A DNA stretch of 64,000 nucleotides from Peribacillus sp. ACCC06369 (GTDB taxonomy: Bacteria > Bacillota > Bacilli > Bacillales > DSM-1321). Below are positions 15,821 through 25,363 of the stretch, one piece after another. Location: positions 4,154,001-4,218,000 of the forward strand of contig NZ_JAUCEN010000002.1 in NCBI RefSeq assembly GCF_030348945.1. The letters run 5' to 3'. The notes under the pieces are model-generated. The model made no database searches. It was not told where the DNA came from and saw nothing but the letters and a program-made list of their open reading frames with translations. The position numbers and the translations under genes are program-made. The first letter of the stretch is position 1; each line of letters starts with the position of its first letter.

Positions 15821-16459
15821 ATGGAATGGTTGAAACCTTTTGAAGCTTCTAATCAATTCGAAGACAATACAGACAGTTTTTCAGATTTCAAGATCAGGGA
15901 ATTTATCCCCAATTCAAATGTCCAAAAAAAATATTCACTATTAACTCAATTCTTTTTACTGTTGGGTTATCAAGATGAAAATAGTGTTACTTCGTTATTT
16001 GTCGATAATAGAATTGATAATCAAGTAATCGAAGAAATTATTATGCATTTTGACAGCACGAAGATTGTATTAGAAAACGAATTACCATCAGAAATAATGT
16101 TAAGTAAGCCGAATCAAGAATCTCTCTCCTTGATCAGGTCGAATCATTTAAATCCAATCATAAAAAATCTATATGGGACAATTAGCAAGACACAATATGA
16201 ATGGAAACCTCAAAAATCATACAAGATAATATCTGAATTTATAGAGAAATACGAAGATATGGGGTTCGATAAGGTGTTAGATTGTTTAAAAAATACATCA
16301 AAGGGGCCAATAATCTCTCTCTCATTATACAATTGGACTTTAGAAGATTATTTAAAAGATACTTTTGCCATTAGATATTTCACGCATAAATGTAAGAATG
16401 TTTATTTATGGGTTGATGATTCTAATATTGTTACTACAATTCAACTAGAATTGCATTAA
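15821..16459 (+). CDS. Hypothetical protein
   Basis: A 212-residue soluble protein with no signal peptide or membrane segment. It is acidic in its first 25 residues, with an amphipathic helix QKKYSLLTQFFLLLGYQ and a WTLEDYLKDTFAIRYFTHKC segment near the end. I do not recognise the family. It starts 23 bp after the broken secreted-protein gene, behind CTAGGTGGGC, and probably shares its transcript. A cognate accessory or immunity role can be imagined but has no direct support. The region is AT-rich. Confidence 0.6.
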   Translation: MEWLKPFEASNQFEDNTDSFSDFKIREFIPNSNVQKKYSLLTQFFLLLGYQDENSVTSLFVDNRIDNQVIEEIIMHFDSTKIVLENELPSEIMLSKPNQESLSLIRSNHLNPIIKNLYGTISKTQYEWKPQKSYKIISEFIEKYEDMGFDKVLDCLKNTSKGPIISLSLYNWTLEDYLKDTFAIRYFTHKCKNVYLWVDDSNIVTTIQLELH

Positions 16460-16462
16460 AAT

Positions 16463-16521
16463 ACCCCTTTTATATTAAACAGTAAAAGGAACGGTTTTAT
16501 TGTTTGATAAAAGGGGGTTTT
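16463..16521 (+). terminator. Terminator after the hypothetical gene
   Basis: ACCCCTTTTAT pairs with ATAAAAGGGGGT over an inner AAACAGTAAAA/TTTTATTGTTT stem, followed by TTTT. Confidence 0.7.
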
Positions 16522-16626
16522 CTGTAATATTTAGGTACTCTAAAATTAATCAAGCCCTATTTTAAAGAGTTTCCTGAAATGACCTTACCGTTGTATATCC
16601 GCATTTCCCTGACAGTTAAAAGGCTT

Positions 16627-17277
16627 TTAGCAATTCCCCTTAACGTCGCATTGCAGGCCATCAAATTCATTCAGTTTATTCTTGGTTTCTTCCTTCTCAA
16701 TGACTTGCGCTAACCTTTCTTTGCTAGCAAGTCCTTGGATGACTTCATCACCAATAATAAACGTCGGAACAGCCCTGATATCTGCTTCTTCATAAGCATG
16801 TTTGAGTGCTTGTTGGTGCACTTCCCGATACTTTCGTGACACTAACGCTTCTCTAAAAGCATCTACAGGAAGTTCAACTTCACCCGCTAATTTTGTCAAT
16901 ACTTCAATATCTTCAATATTTTGTTCCTCTTGAAAAAACGCTGTAAATACTCTGTTGTGGAACTCGTTCCCTTTTCCGTGCTCCTTTGCAAAATGGCACC
17001 CTTCGAACGCCAAATGTGTATATGGATGCGGAGAAACACGGGGTAAACGCATATCAACTCCCAGCTTTTTCGCAACAGGCAGAATGTAAGAATCCCATGA
17101 ATTCAACTTATCCGGTTCTTTCCATGGATCAATTTTGGAATATGGACTAGGACGAAGTTCAAATGGCATCCATTCCACTTCCACATCTTTTTCCTTCACG
17201 ATTTCGTCTAAAGGACCTTTGCCCAAAAAACAAAATGGACATATAAAATCAGAATACGCTTTAATTTTCACTGTCAT
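16627..17277 (-). CDS. DsbA-family (FrnE-like) thiol-disulfide oxidoreductase
   Basis: A 216-residue cytoplasmic thioredoxin-fold protein with the CPFC active site at about residues 13-16 (YSDFICPFCFLGKGPLDEI). The cis-Pro loop is ADIRAVPTFIIGDEVIQG. FrnE-like members are linked to disulfide or oxidative stress, or serve as polyketide-type isomerases. There is no signal peptide. The ATG at 17277 follows GTGAGGG at 8 bases; a GTG five codons earlier lies in the ribosome site. Two palindromes upstream suggest control by a thiol-sensing HxlR/MarR-type repressor (inference). Confidence 0.85.
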   Translation of the reverse strand: MTVKIKAYSDFICPFCFLGKGPLDEIVKEKDVEVEWMPFELRPSPYSKIDPWKEPDKLNSWDSYILPVAKKLGVDMRLPRVSPHPYTHLAFEGCHFAKEHGKGNEFHNRVFTAFFQEEQNIEDIEVLTKLAGEVELPVDAFREALVSRKYREVHQQALKHAYEEADIRAVPTFIIGDEVIQGLASKERLAQVIEKEETKNKLNEFDGLQCDVKGNC

Positions 17278-17311
17278 ATTATATTCCCTCACTTTTCATC
17301 ATTAGCTCAAC

Positions 17312-17332
17312 TTGTAACCAAAATAGTTACAA
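17312..17332. promoter_or_regulatory. Palindromic operator O1
   Basis: Perfect 7-bp arms TTGTAAC and GTTACAA around CAAAATA, 35 bp upstream of the DsbA-like start. Confidence 0.65.
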
Positions 17333-17416
17333 CGTAGAACAAAAAAATATTAATATAAGAACATTGCATTTTGTAACTACACAGTCGATTGCTTCCTGCG
17401 TTTGTTTCATCACCTG

Positions 17417-17437
17417 CTGTAATCATTTTAGTTACAG
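17417..17437. promoter_or_regulatory. Palindromic operator O2
   Basis: Arms CTGTAAT and GTTACAG around CATTTTA. It has the same design as O1, centred 105 bp away (about ten helical turns). A half site TTGTAAC lies between them at 17371. Confidence 0.6.
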
Positions 17438-17498
17438 GTTGACGATAAGTCAAGCATTATTTTAAAAAAGCTTTAAAACCTTCAGTTCGGGAAGTAAG

Positions 17499-17542
17499 AA
17501 AAAAAGTTTGTAAAGGAAGCGTCGCTTTCTCTACAAACTTTT
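17499..17542 (-). terminator. Terminator of the RND exporter gene
   Basis: On the minus strand, AAAGTTTGTA with inner AAAGCG pairs back through CGCTT and TACAAACTTT, followed by seven T. Confidence 0.8.
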
Positions 17543-17555
17543 CAGTTATTCTCCA

Positions 17556-20500
17556 TTACATCTCGATTTGTTCGTTAACGGGTTCTCTCTTTTTCTTCCT
17601 CTGTTTTTTCGATTTTTTATAATACAGCAATTCGTATATACATGGAATCACGATAAGTGTGAGCAGTGTTGAAACAGCTAGCCCGCCAATGACCACGATC
17701 GCTAAACTTTGTGAAACCAGGCTTCCTGTTTCCGCCTTTTTATATAAAAGCGGCAGCATGGCACAAATGGTTGCTACAGCCGTCATTATGATCGGACGGA
17801 ATCTTGTAGCTGTCGCTTCAATGATCGCATCACGGATAATCATTTTTTCTTCGTTTTGTTTGACTCGATCCAGAAGCACAATTGCGTTTGTCACCACAAT
17901 TCCTATCAGCATGAGAGCACCCAACAGTGCTGTAATATCCACTGGAATTCGACTGATAACCAATCCTAATACCGCTCCAATCGCAGCGAATGGCAAGGAA
18001 AATAGAATGGCGACCGGTGCTTTAATCGATTTGAAAGTTATAACCATGATTAGAAAGACAATGCCTATGGATATTAACATCGTAAGGAACAAATCAGTAA
18101 AATCATCTGTTTGCTGTGCACTGGCTCCTCCAACTAAAATTTCTACATCTTTCGGAATATCAAGGCCGCCTTTGTTCTCCTTATCTCCAAATATCTCAAG
18201 ATTTATTTTGCTTGCAATATCGGAAAGTTTAGTCGGATCGACCGTTGCCGTTAATTGAAGATACGTTTCCCCATCTTTATGGAACTGCGTTGTTGCACTC
18301 TCTTCGCTCTTTAAAGAAGCAACCTTCGACACCGGAGCTAGACCGCCATCTGTCATAATGGGAATACTTTTTAAATCCTCTGGTTTTTTGGGATCTAAGA
18401 TTGGTTCAAGGACGACAGGTGTCTGCTTATCCTCCAACGTTATATTGCCGATAGGGGTTTTATTAAGCATGATCCCTAATTGTTGACCTATTTGTTCTGT
18501 ATTGCCTTTAGCTGGATCTACCCTGAATGAATAAATGGTTTTCTTTTCGTCCTGGTTCGTTGTAACATCTTCAATTCCTTTAATATCCTGAATTTTTTCT
18601 TTGACCTTATTGGCAGTCAGTTCCAAATCTTCAACATTACTGCCGATCACATCTATCGTAATGTTCGTCTTTGATGCCCCCATCATGAATGAAGAAGCGG
18701 TGGTCGTAAGCTTCGCATCAGGATAGTTTTCTTGTTCCTTTTCAATTTTTTTCAGGATTGCATCAATATTTGCTTTATCCTTCACCAAGAGGCCGAAAGT
18801 CGCTTCTGTAGGTGATGTGACCGCGCCATATTGTGCCGCCTCTGCAGAGTTTCCTAATTGCATGAACACATTATCCACTTCACTCATATCTTGCATCGTT
18901 TCTTCGAGTTCAATCGCTTTTTCTTTTACTTCATCAAATGGCTGATCATTTGGATAAGTTAATGTCACGGAGACATAGTCTGCAGACGAATTATCAATCG
19001 CCCCTTTTGGCATGGCAAAATATGTACCAACAGAACCGACAAACAATAGCAAAGCAACAATCAAGACAACCCATTTATGGTTTAATGACCATGTAACCAG
19101 CTTGGTGAAACGCTTGGCTGGTCGATGTTTTGGAAGCTTCGCTCTTTTCAGCAATCCCGCACTCATTAACGGAACAACCGTCAATGCGACAATCAAGGAA
19201 GCCAGCAAAGAATAAGTGACCGTTAAAGCGAAAGGCAGAAGAAACTCTTGGAGCCCTCCGTTCAATAAAGCTACCGGCAAGAAAACGGCTACAGTAGTAA
19301 GGGTTGAAGCTGTTATCGCCACTCCCACCTCTTTTACTGCATCCATCACCAATTCGATTGAAATCTTCTCTTGCTGCATTTTCCGGAAAATATTTTCAAT
19401 AACAACAATACTATCGTCCACCAATCGCCCGATCGCTACAGCGACACCGCCTAGCGTCAAAATATTCAGCGTCACTCCCGACAATGACAGCAAAAATAAC
19501 GTAAAGCCAAGAGATAACGGTATGGATACGATTGTAATGAATGTAGAACGTACATTTCGTAAAAAGACCATGATCACAATGGTGGCGAATAGCGCACCAA
19601 GCAGCACTTCTTTAACCATCGTCTGAACGGAAGTCTCCACCATATCTGCTGTAGATAAATAGATGGTCGATTTCTGGTCACCATACTTTTCATTAATTTC
19701 TTTTGATACTTTTTCAACCTCTTTACTGATTGTGACAGCATTTGATTGGCTGTCCTTGATAATGCTTAAATCAATGCTTTCCTTTCCGTTAAAACGACTG
19801 ATGAGTTTACCATCCTTCGCTTCTTCAACTTTTGCTATCTCTCCAAGAGTTACATTTGGAGTGACTTTTAACGCTTTTAATTTTTCAATACTTGTTAAAT
19901 CCCCAATAACCTTAATGTTACTTGCCTTCCCATCAATCACTTTTTCGCCTACGGCCAGAGCTGTATTCTGACCGTTAAGGACGCCCATGATATCTTGAAT
20001 GGAGACTTTCTTTTTAGCCAATTCTTTATTGTCCACTTTGACTGAAAGTACAGATTGGGAAACTCCAAATGTCTGTACATCCGAAACCCCTTTAATATCT
20101 TTATATAGAGGCTCTAATTCCTTCTTGGTAAAGTCTATGTTTTCAGCTGTTAATCCTTCTTTGAAAGTAACAGCTATAAATGAAATCGGAATCATTGATG
20201 TATTTAGCTGTGTAACAGTAGGCTTTGCCATGCTTTGTGGCAATGCTACATTGCCTAAAGCCTCTTGAACATCTAGTTTCGCTTGTTTCATATCCGATCC
20301 GGCTTCAAAAAATAGATCTACTTTTGAAAATCCATCTCCAGTGGTGGAGTATACTGAACTCTTTCCTTTTACTCCCGTTACTGCTCTTTCAATCGGATCT
20401 GTAACTTGTGTTTCCATCGTTTTCGAATCAGTGCCCTGCCCAATTGTGATAATCGTAACTTGTGGATTATCAGCAGATGGTAAAAATTCCATTGGCAATT

Positions 20501-20594
20501 TAAAATAACTGACCACACCTATCAACAAAATAAAAATGGTTACCAATGAAACGGCAGCCTTGTTGTTAAACGACCACTTAGTAAAAAACTCCAC
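17556..20594 (-). CDS. RND-family efflux pump (AcrB/SwrC type)
   Basis: About 1012 residues with the RND plan: TM1, a large outer domain, TM2-6, TM7, a second outer domain and TM8-12. The TM4 acidic pair that carries protons is present (GRLVDDSIVVIENIFR). The opening GVVSYFKLPMEFLPSADNPQ is typical. Gram-positive relatives such as SwrC export surfactin and other amphiphiles without an outer-membrane partner, and no membrane-fusion gene is adjacent here. The start is probably the GTG at 20594, 8 bases after AGGGGTG; a TTG two codons earlier is too close to it. Confidence 0.93.
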   Translation of the reverse strand: MEFFTKWSFNNKAAVSLVTIFILLIGVVSYFKLPMEFLPSADNPQVTIITIGQGTDSKTMETQVTDPIERAVTGVKGKSSVYSTTGDGFSKVDLFFEAGSDMKQAKLDVQEALGNVALPQSMAKPTVTQLNTSMIPISFIAVTFKEGLTAENIDFTKKELEPLYKDIKGVSDVQTFGVSQSVLSVKVDNKELAKKKVSIQDIMGVLNGQNTALAVGEKVIDGKASNIKVIGDLTSIEKLKALKVTPNVTLGEIAKVEEAKDGKLISRFNGKESIDLSIIKDSQSNAVTISKEVEKVSKEINEKYGDQKSTIYLSTADMVETSVQTMVKEVLLGALFATIVIMVFLRNVRSTFITIVSIPLSLGFTLFLLSLSGVTLNILTLGGVAVAIGRLVDDSIVVIENIFRKMQQEKISIELVMDAVKEVGVAITASTLTTVAVFLPVALLNGGLQEFLLPFALTVTYSLLASLIVALTVVPLMSAGLLKRAKLPKHRPAKRFTKLVTWSLNHKWVVLIVALLLFVGSVGTYFAMPKGAIDNSSADYVSVTLTYPNDQPFDEVKEKAIELEETMQDMSEVDNVFMQLGNSAEAAQYGAVTSPTEATFGLLVKDKANIDAILKKIEKEQENYPDAKLTTTASSFMMGASKTNITIDVIGSNVEDLELTANKVKEKIQDIKGIEDVTTNQDEKKTIYSFRVDPAKGNTEQIGQQLGIMLNKTPIGNITLEDKQTPVVLEPILDPKKPEDLKSIPIMTDGGLAPVSKVASLKSEESATTQFHKDGETYLQLTATVDPTKLSDIASKINLEIFGDKENKGGLDIPKDVEILVGGASAQQTDDFTDLFLTMLISIGIVFLIMVITFKSIKAPVAILFSLPFAAIGAVLGLVISRIPVDITALLGALMLIGIVVTNAIVLLDRVKQNEEKMIIRDAIIEATATRFRPIIMTAVATICAMLPLLYKKAETGSLVSQSLAIVVIGGLAVSTLLTLIVIPCIYELLYYKKSKKQRKKKREPVNEQIEM

Positions 20595-20756
20595 GAACAA
20601 ATCACCCCTGATTATAATTTAAAAGAAAATATTTCCATTTTAAATCTTACCATATTTTACTAATGCTGGAGTGTTAATTTTTTATTGATTTTTATATTTT
20701 TTTGCGTCTCTATAAATTAAGATAAACCAACTTGGTATGAAGAACTTTTTCCACAT

Positions 20757-20779
20757 AAAAAAGGCTGCGCAGCAGCCTC
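20757..20779 (-). terminator. Terminator of the small membrane protein gene
   Basis: AGGCTGC pairs with GCAGCCT around a 3-base loop; six T follow on the minus strand. Confidence 0.8.
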
Positions 20780-20795
20780 ATAGAAACAATCTTGA

Positions 20796-20996
20796 TTATT
20801 TAAATCCTTTTAAAAAAAGCATAACGATAGCGAAAATCATTATCCCGATAAATAATAAAGGTCCGATGCCCGAGCTATACACGAAGTATACCGTGATGTG
20901 GCGAAAAACGAGCACGACAAGAAATAGGAATAACAGGAAACACAAAATGATGATTAGAGCGGTATTTTTATTCCGATACAACGTAACCAGCCCCAT
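20796..20996 (-). CDS. Two-helix membrane protein (66 aa)
   Basis: Two hydrophobic segments (ALIIILCFLLFLFLVVLVF and GIGPLLFIGIMIFAIVMLFL) with a short outer loop and a basic start. The strong terminator 16 bp after its stop supports expression, but the ribosome site is weak. No family is recognised. Confidence 0.55.
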   Translation of the reverse strand: MGLVTLYRNKNTALIIILCFLLFLFLVVLVFRHITVYFVYSSGIGPLLFIGIMIFAIVMLFLKGFK

Positions 20997-21140
20997 TTTA
21001 ATAGCTTTATTTACATGAAGGAAAATTCACAGGAAATCCTGCCTCTTACATCAACATACCGTTATGAAACAATATGCCGCCCCCATTTTGTACTATTCTG
21101 TATATCGGGAATTATTAACCCTTCACATAGCGGAATAATA

Positions 21141-21163
21141 AAAAAAAGGTTGCCGCAGCAACC
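21141..21163 (-). terminator. Terminator of the deacetylase gene
   Basis: GGTTGC pairs with GCAACC, then eight T on the minus strand. Confidence 0.8.
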
Positions 21164-21195
21164 CATTTTTTCGAGAATCTTGTAAAAATTCAACC

Positions 21196-21894
21196 CTATA
21201 ACTCTTGAAGTTCATTGACCGTTACAAACGTGTACCCTTCGTTCGTTAACTCTCGTAAAATCTCTTCAATCGCTTGAAGTTCTTTACCCGTATCATCATA
21301 CATCGGATGCAACAGGATGATCGAACCTGGTTTTATATTTTCCTTCACATACTTCACTTTGTCAGAAGCGGAAGTGTAATAGCTATCCGGTTCCAGATTC
21401 CAGGTAATGGTGTCCCTATCATTTTCATTTAAGTAATAAGGCAAACCTAAGATCTTTTTCCCGTTTGGTGGGCGAACGTCGATTTCATCCTTATATCCTG
21501 AGTTTCGAATCAATTTATCCGTTTTCTCGATTTCCGCTTTTATAAAGGAAGGGGACTTAAAAACCATTCGCTTGTGGGCATACGTATGATTCCCAATCTG
21601 ATGTCCGGCTTCCGCTATTTTCCCAGCTTCCTCTGGATAATTTTCGATTTCGTTACCAATCAGGAAGAATGTAGCTTTTGCATCGTATTTATCCAACAAC
21701 GGAAGGATCTGATTTACATTCTTCGATGGGCCGTCATCAAAAGTCAAAGCGACCACTTTTTCATTCGTCTCGACCTTATCCGTTAATCCTCCGAATACCT
21801 GATAGGTTCTCGAATTCATCAATTTATACGTACCAAGAAATAGCAGGAAAACAACCAGGATACCCAATCCAATGAATGTCAGTTTCTTTTTCAT
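21196..21894 (-). CDS. Polysaccharide deacetylase (NodB domain)
   Basis: A 232-residue protein, membrane-anchored or secreted, with a hydrophobic N-terminus (residues 5-24) and a NodB homology domain. The motifs are TFDDGP (motif 1, metal and base Asp), GNHTYAH (motif 2, the two metal His), RPPNGKK (motif 3) and LLHPM (motif 5). They imply removal of acetyl groups from a cell-wall or surface sugar polymer. AGGTATTTGCC precedes the ATG. It is a single gene with its own terminator. Confidence 0.92.
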   Translation of the reverse strand: MKKKLTFIGLGILVVFLLFLGTYKLMNSRTYQVFGGLTDKVETNEKVVALTFDDGPSKNVNQILPLLDKYDAKATFFLIGNEIENYPEEAGKIAEAGHQIGNHTYAHKRMVFKSPSFIKAEIEKTDKLIRNSGYKDEIDVRPPNGKKILGLPYYLNENDRDTITWNLEPDSYYTSASDKVKYVKENIKPGSIILLHPMYDDTGKELQAIEEILRELTNEGYTFVTVNELQEL

Positions 21895-21997
21895 GGCAAA
21901 TACCTATCTTTCTATAAGTTTTTTAATCCAATGACCTATTATAGCAAATCACTGAACGAAAATACTTATTGTGCACTTACGAATGAACCCTCTACAT

Positions 21998-22447
21998 TCA
22001 CTTCACATGAATCAATTCAAAACGCTCACACACCAGCAGCATATCTTCTTTAAAGGTGTGGCCAATTTTGTCCAGTGCTTCCTTGAAAAAATTTTCATGG
22101 GCATCCCACCAGTATGTATAGGTTCCATCGCCTTCCCCTTCTGCCATCGCAAACTCTTCACTCACTTCATTCATGGGCGATATATCGACTTTCACTGTTT
22201 GTATGATGGCTAAGGGCACATCCCCACTGCTTAATATAATGCTATAATCACCCACGGATGGTAATGATTCATTTTCCTCTTCATAAAAAACATAACCAGA
22301 GCATGTAGCCGTTTTTTTCCCTTCGATCACTAATTGAGCCAAATAATCGGGATCAGCCCCGAATTGCCAGGCACTGACTGACTTGGGTTTTCCTTCGTCT
22401 TTCCCCTGCCAAAATTCATTCCAATATAATTCCGCTTTGACATTCAT
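21998..22447 (-). CDS. ASCH-domain protein
   Basis: A 149-residue cytoplasmic protein. The ASCH fold is recognised by VIEGKKTATCSGYVFYE (GKKTAT being the key turn), then PSVGDYSIILSSGDVPLAII and the late FKEDMLLVCERFELI strand. ASCH domains are RNA-binding-like, and some cleave modified nucleosides; the function here is not known. The start at 22447 follows GGGGGA at 8 bases. The frame from 22498 has no ribosome site. Confidence 0.83.
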   Translation of the reverse strand: MNVKAELYWNEFWQGKDEGKPKSVSAWQFGADPDYLAQLVIEGKKTATCSGYVFYEEENESLPSVGDYSIILSSGDVPLAIIQTVKVDISPMNEVSEEFAMAEGEGDGTYTYWWDAHENFFKEALDKIGHTFKEDMLLVCERFELIHVK

Positions 22448-22520
22448 TCTATAAATCCCCCATTCTGCTTTAACATAAAGCATATTAAAACAATTCATTC
22501 TTAAAACTTCCGCCTAACTG

Positions 22521-22997
22521 TCATTCGCTTTTTTCACTTCTGTATTCATTTAACCGTACCCATTCACTTAAATACATACGATTCGTGATTTTTTTGGGAT
22601 TTGCCAATTTACTAATAAGTTCCAAACTGTTGCCGTCTGGATCATTAAAGTGAATTTTAGCGTGGGCATCTTCCCCGTGAGGCATCACGAAAGGTTCAAT
22701 TGGTTGAAATCCGAAAGCCTCTCTTGGCGAATAGCCCCTATCTTCAAGCCATGCGACTGATTTCTTTAAATCTTCCAATGATACTTGAAATGCTATATGC
22801 CTTAAAGAGGGATGATACTCAACCTCCACTTTTTCCGTTTCCCAAAGCCCCAACCAACTTTTATCCTTTTCAATCCATAGAAAAGCCAGGTTGTCTTCAA
22901 CCTTATGATCCAACTGTAAACCAAGTCCCTCATAGAATTCGATGGACCGTTTCAAATCACGGACCGGTAAATGTGCTTCATATAAACCTCTTATCAT
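22521..22997 (-). CDS. VOC-family (glyoxalase-like) protein
   Basis: A 158-residue protein with two beta-alpha-beta-beta-beta modules, from EAHLPVRDLKRSIEFYEGLG (residues 7-26) to KIHFNDPDGNSLELI (114-128). Candidate metal ligands are H9, H67 (RHIAFQV), H115 (KIHF) and E126. The family covers glyoxalases, thiol transferases such as FosB, and dioxygenases, and the sequence does not decide between them. It lies 73 bp upstream of the ASCH gene on the same strand and may share its transcript. Confidence 0.82.
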   Translation of the reverse strand: MIRGLYEAHLPVRDLKRSIEFYEGLGLQLDHKVEDNLAFLWIEKDKSWLGLWETEKVEVEYHPSLRHIAFQVSLEDLKKSVAWLEDRGYSPREAFGFQPIEPFVMPHGEDAHAKIHFNDPDGNSLELISKLANPKKITNRMYLSEWVRLNEYRSEKSE

Positions 22998-23032
22998 TGA
23001 AAAACCACCCTTTTAGTCATATCCAATTTGGT

Positions 23033-23344
23033 CTACGGGGCAAATTCAATTTCACCCGTTAATAACAAAGTGATGACGATAACCCATAATATGAAGAAAG
23101 ACGAAGAAAAAACCAAAGAAATAATAGGAATCACTTTTTTCTCCGTATTCTTCAAAATACCTATGATAGAAAGGACGATGCCGGTAATCGTAAGGAAAAA
23201 TGTTATATAATATCCAGTCAGGCTCCCGATATTGGCAATTCCAATAGGTGTAACAAAAACAATAAAAAAGCAAATAATTCCGATGATGAATGAAATAAAA
23301 CTAATTACACCGTACCTCTTCTGAATAAATGCTTCGTTTTCCAT
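23033..23344 (-). CDS. DUF4190-like small membrane protein
   Basis: 103 residues with three hydrophobic stretches (about residues 12-33, 41-61 and 70-97) and short basic loops. The start at 23344 is 8 bases after AAAGGG. The family assignment is tentative. Its upstream region is the left copy of a ~135-bp direct repeat, so it may originally have stood next to the acetyltransferase gene now at 26184. Confidence 0.65.
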   Translation of the reverse strand: MENEAFIQKRYGVISFISFIIGIICFFIVFVTPIGIANIGSLTGYYITFFLTITGIVLSIIGILKNTEKKVIPIISLVFSSSFFILWVIVITLLLTGEIEFAP

Positions 23345-23370
23345 CGAGCACACCCTTTCATGATTGTCAT

Positions 23371-23504
23371 ATAGATCCTACACATCTATAAATATCTCAC
23401 GAATAATTTTAACATATAATACCAGCGAATGTTTGTGCAAAGGTTGCCGCAGCAACCTTCCCCAATGACAGGACAAAAAACGTTGAATTAAAGCTTCATT
23501 TTCA
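23371..23504. repeat. Direct repeat A (134 bp)
   Basis: Starts ATAGATCCTACACATCTATA and ends AAGCTTCATTTTCA. It matches 26061-26200 with one small indel and a few changes. It holds the last codons of the GNAT gene, its GGTTGC/GCAACC terminator and the spacer beyond. Confidence 0.85.
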
Positions 23505-23547
23505 TAGGTTTGCAAATGAAATTAGTAAGTGAATTAGAACGATAAAA

Positions 23548-23574
23548 GCCTACATCCCAATTAAGGATGTAGGC
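23548..23574. repeat. Target-site duplication, left of IS copy 2
   Basis: A 27-bp hairpin, GCCTACATCC and GGATGTAGGC around CAATTAA. It is repeated exactly at 25321-25347. Confidence 0.9.
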
Positions 23575-25320
23575 TCAGACTGTAGACAAACTCGATGAAA
23601 ATCGAGTTTGTCTATTTTTTATGAGTTGTACAATTTGGCCGTTGATTTTCCACTCCAGGCACTCGCTTTCCGCGGGCGGTCGGGGAGCCTCCTCGGCTTT
23701 CGCCTGCGGGGTCTCCCCTAGACGCGCTTTTCCCGCAGGAGTCTCGTACCTTCCGTTCCAATCAACTTTGTCTTACCTTTTAGATAAACACTTTTGCCTG
23801 GAGTCATTTTTGTTTTAAAATAGAAGTATTAAAACTTGAGGTGATGAGGATGCTTTCTAAACATGATTCTATTCAGCGAGATCAACTTGAAATGATTACG
23901 TTAGATCAACTGGTGCCACTGAACCATTTGGTTCGTAAAATGGAGGCTGCCATTGACTTCACTTTCATTTATGACTTGGTGAAAGAGATGTATTCAGAGG
24001 TAGGACGCCCAAGTATTGATCCAGTTATTTTAGTTAAACTGACATTCATTCAATATACCTTCGGTATTCGTTCCATGCGTAAAACGATTGAAGAAGTTGA
24101 AACCAATATGGCTTACCGTTGGTTCTTAGGCTATGGTTTCCATGATAAAGTACCTCATTTCTCTACGTTCGGGAAAAATTATGAGCGACGCTTTAAAGAT
24201 ACAGACCTGTTTGAACAGATTTTCTATCGCATTTTAATGACAGCTGCTAATAAAAAGTTAATAAGTGCTGAACACGTTTTCGTGGATTCCACACATGTGA
24301 AAGCCAGTGCGAATAAAAGGAAATTTGAAAAGAAAATCGTTCGTAAAGAAACACGAGCGTATCAAGGGCGTCTTCAAGAAGAAATCAATCAAGATCGTGA
24401 AAAACATGGAAAGAAGCCTTTTCCATCAGATAAATTTGATAAAGAAGAGACCAAAGAGATTAAAGAAAGTACAACGGATTCTGAGAGTGGCTACTATGTG
24501 AAAGATGAACGAACAAAACAGTTTGCCTATTCATTCCATGCGGCCGCAGACCGCAACGGTTTTGTATTGGGAACGATTGTAACACCTGGAAATATACATG
24601 ACAGTCAGATCTTAGAGCCACTAGTTGAACAAGTGATTGAGAAAGTTGGAAAACCGGAAGCCGTTGCCGCAGATGCAGCTTATAAAACACCAGCGATTAC
24701 AAGCTACCTATTTAACAAAGAAATCATACCGGCTTTACCTTATACACGTCCTCGCACCAAAGAAGGATTTTTCCGCAAACAGGACTATGTATACGATGAA
24801 CATTTTGATTGTTACCTTTGTCCTTCGGGAGAGCTATTAAAGTACTCAACAACCAATAAAGAGGGCTATCGCGAGTATAAATCACCCAAACACACTTGTG
24901 CGACATGCTCATTTTTATCTCAGTGTACAGAAAGCAAAGACCATCAAAAAGTGGTGACACGGCATATTTGGCAAACACATGTGGAAGAAGCAGATCATCT
25001 GCGTCATCATCAAGATGTAAAAACTATATATGCGAAACGTAAAGAAACGATTGAGCGTGTATTCGCAGATGCAAAAGAAAAGCATGGTATGCGTTGGACA
25101 ACTTTAAGGGGACTTAAAAAATTGTCGATGCAGGCGATGCTTACTTTCGCTGCCATTAATTTAAAGAAGATGGCCAATTGGACATGGCGAGGTCCAAAAA
25201 TGGCCTAACATAGTGGGCTCGTAGAGCCCCAATCTCCTAACTTCAGGCAAAAATTCAAAGGGAATCTCAAAAAGGGGTTCGGAATTTTTTAATTCCGAAC
25301 CCCTTTTGTCTACAAACTGA
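23575..25320 (+). mobile_element. IS1182-family insertion sequence, copy 2
   Basis: Same length and ends as copy 1, at a constant offset of 14020 bp, with no difference that I found. It lies inside the terminator hairpin of the secreted-protein gene at 25364. The left-end hairpin (23583-23620) and right-end hairpin (25270-25307) are both present. Confidence 0.93.
23850..25208 (+). CDS. IS1182-family transposase, copy 2
   Basis: Identical in predicted sequence to the transposase at 9830, with the full 452 residues and all DDE residues. It is transcribed toward the convergent secreted-protein gene, with the IS right-end terminator between them. Confidence 0.93.
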   Translation: MLSKHDSIQRDQLEMITLDQLVPLNHLVRKMEAAIDFTFIYDLVKEMYSEVGRPSIDPVILVKLTFIQYTFGIRSMRKTIEEVETNMAYRWFLGYGFHDKVPHFSTFGKNYERRFKDTDLFEQIFYRILMTAANKKLISAEHVFVDSTHVKASANKRKFEKKIVRKETRAYQGRLQEEINQDREKHGKKPFPSDKFDKEETKEIKESTTDSESGYYVKDERTKQFAYSFHAAADRNGFVLGTIVTPGNIHDSQILEPLVEQVIEKVGKPEAVAADAAYKTPAITSYLFNKEIIPALPYTRPRTKEGFFRKQDYVYDEHFDCYLCPSGELLKYSTTNKEGYREYKSPKHTCATCSFLSQCTESKDHQKVVTRHIWQTHVEEADHLRHHQDVKTIYAKRKETIERVFADAKEKHGMRWTTLRGLKKLSMQAMLTFAAINLKKMANWTWRGPKMA

Positions 25321-25347
25321 GCCTACATCCCAATTAAGGATGTAGGC
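25321..25347. repeat. Target-site duplication, right of IS copy 2
   Basis: An exact copy of 23548-23574. It retains the TTTTATT side, while the minus-strand T run that served the gene at 25364 is now on the far side of the IS. Confidence 0.9.
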
Positions 25348-25363
25348 TTTTATTGAATTAATA

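Noticed and set aside
17659..20268. Several long plus-strand frames opposite the RND exporter
   Set aside because: They are antisense shadows of a well-supported 1012-residue gene, without ribosome sites or family features.
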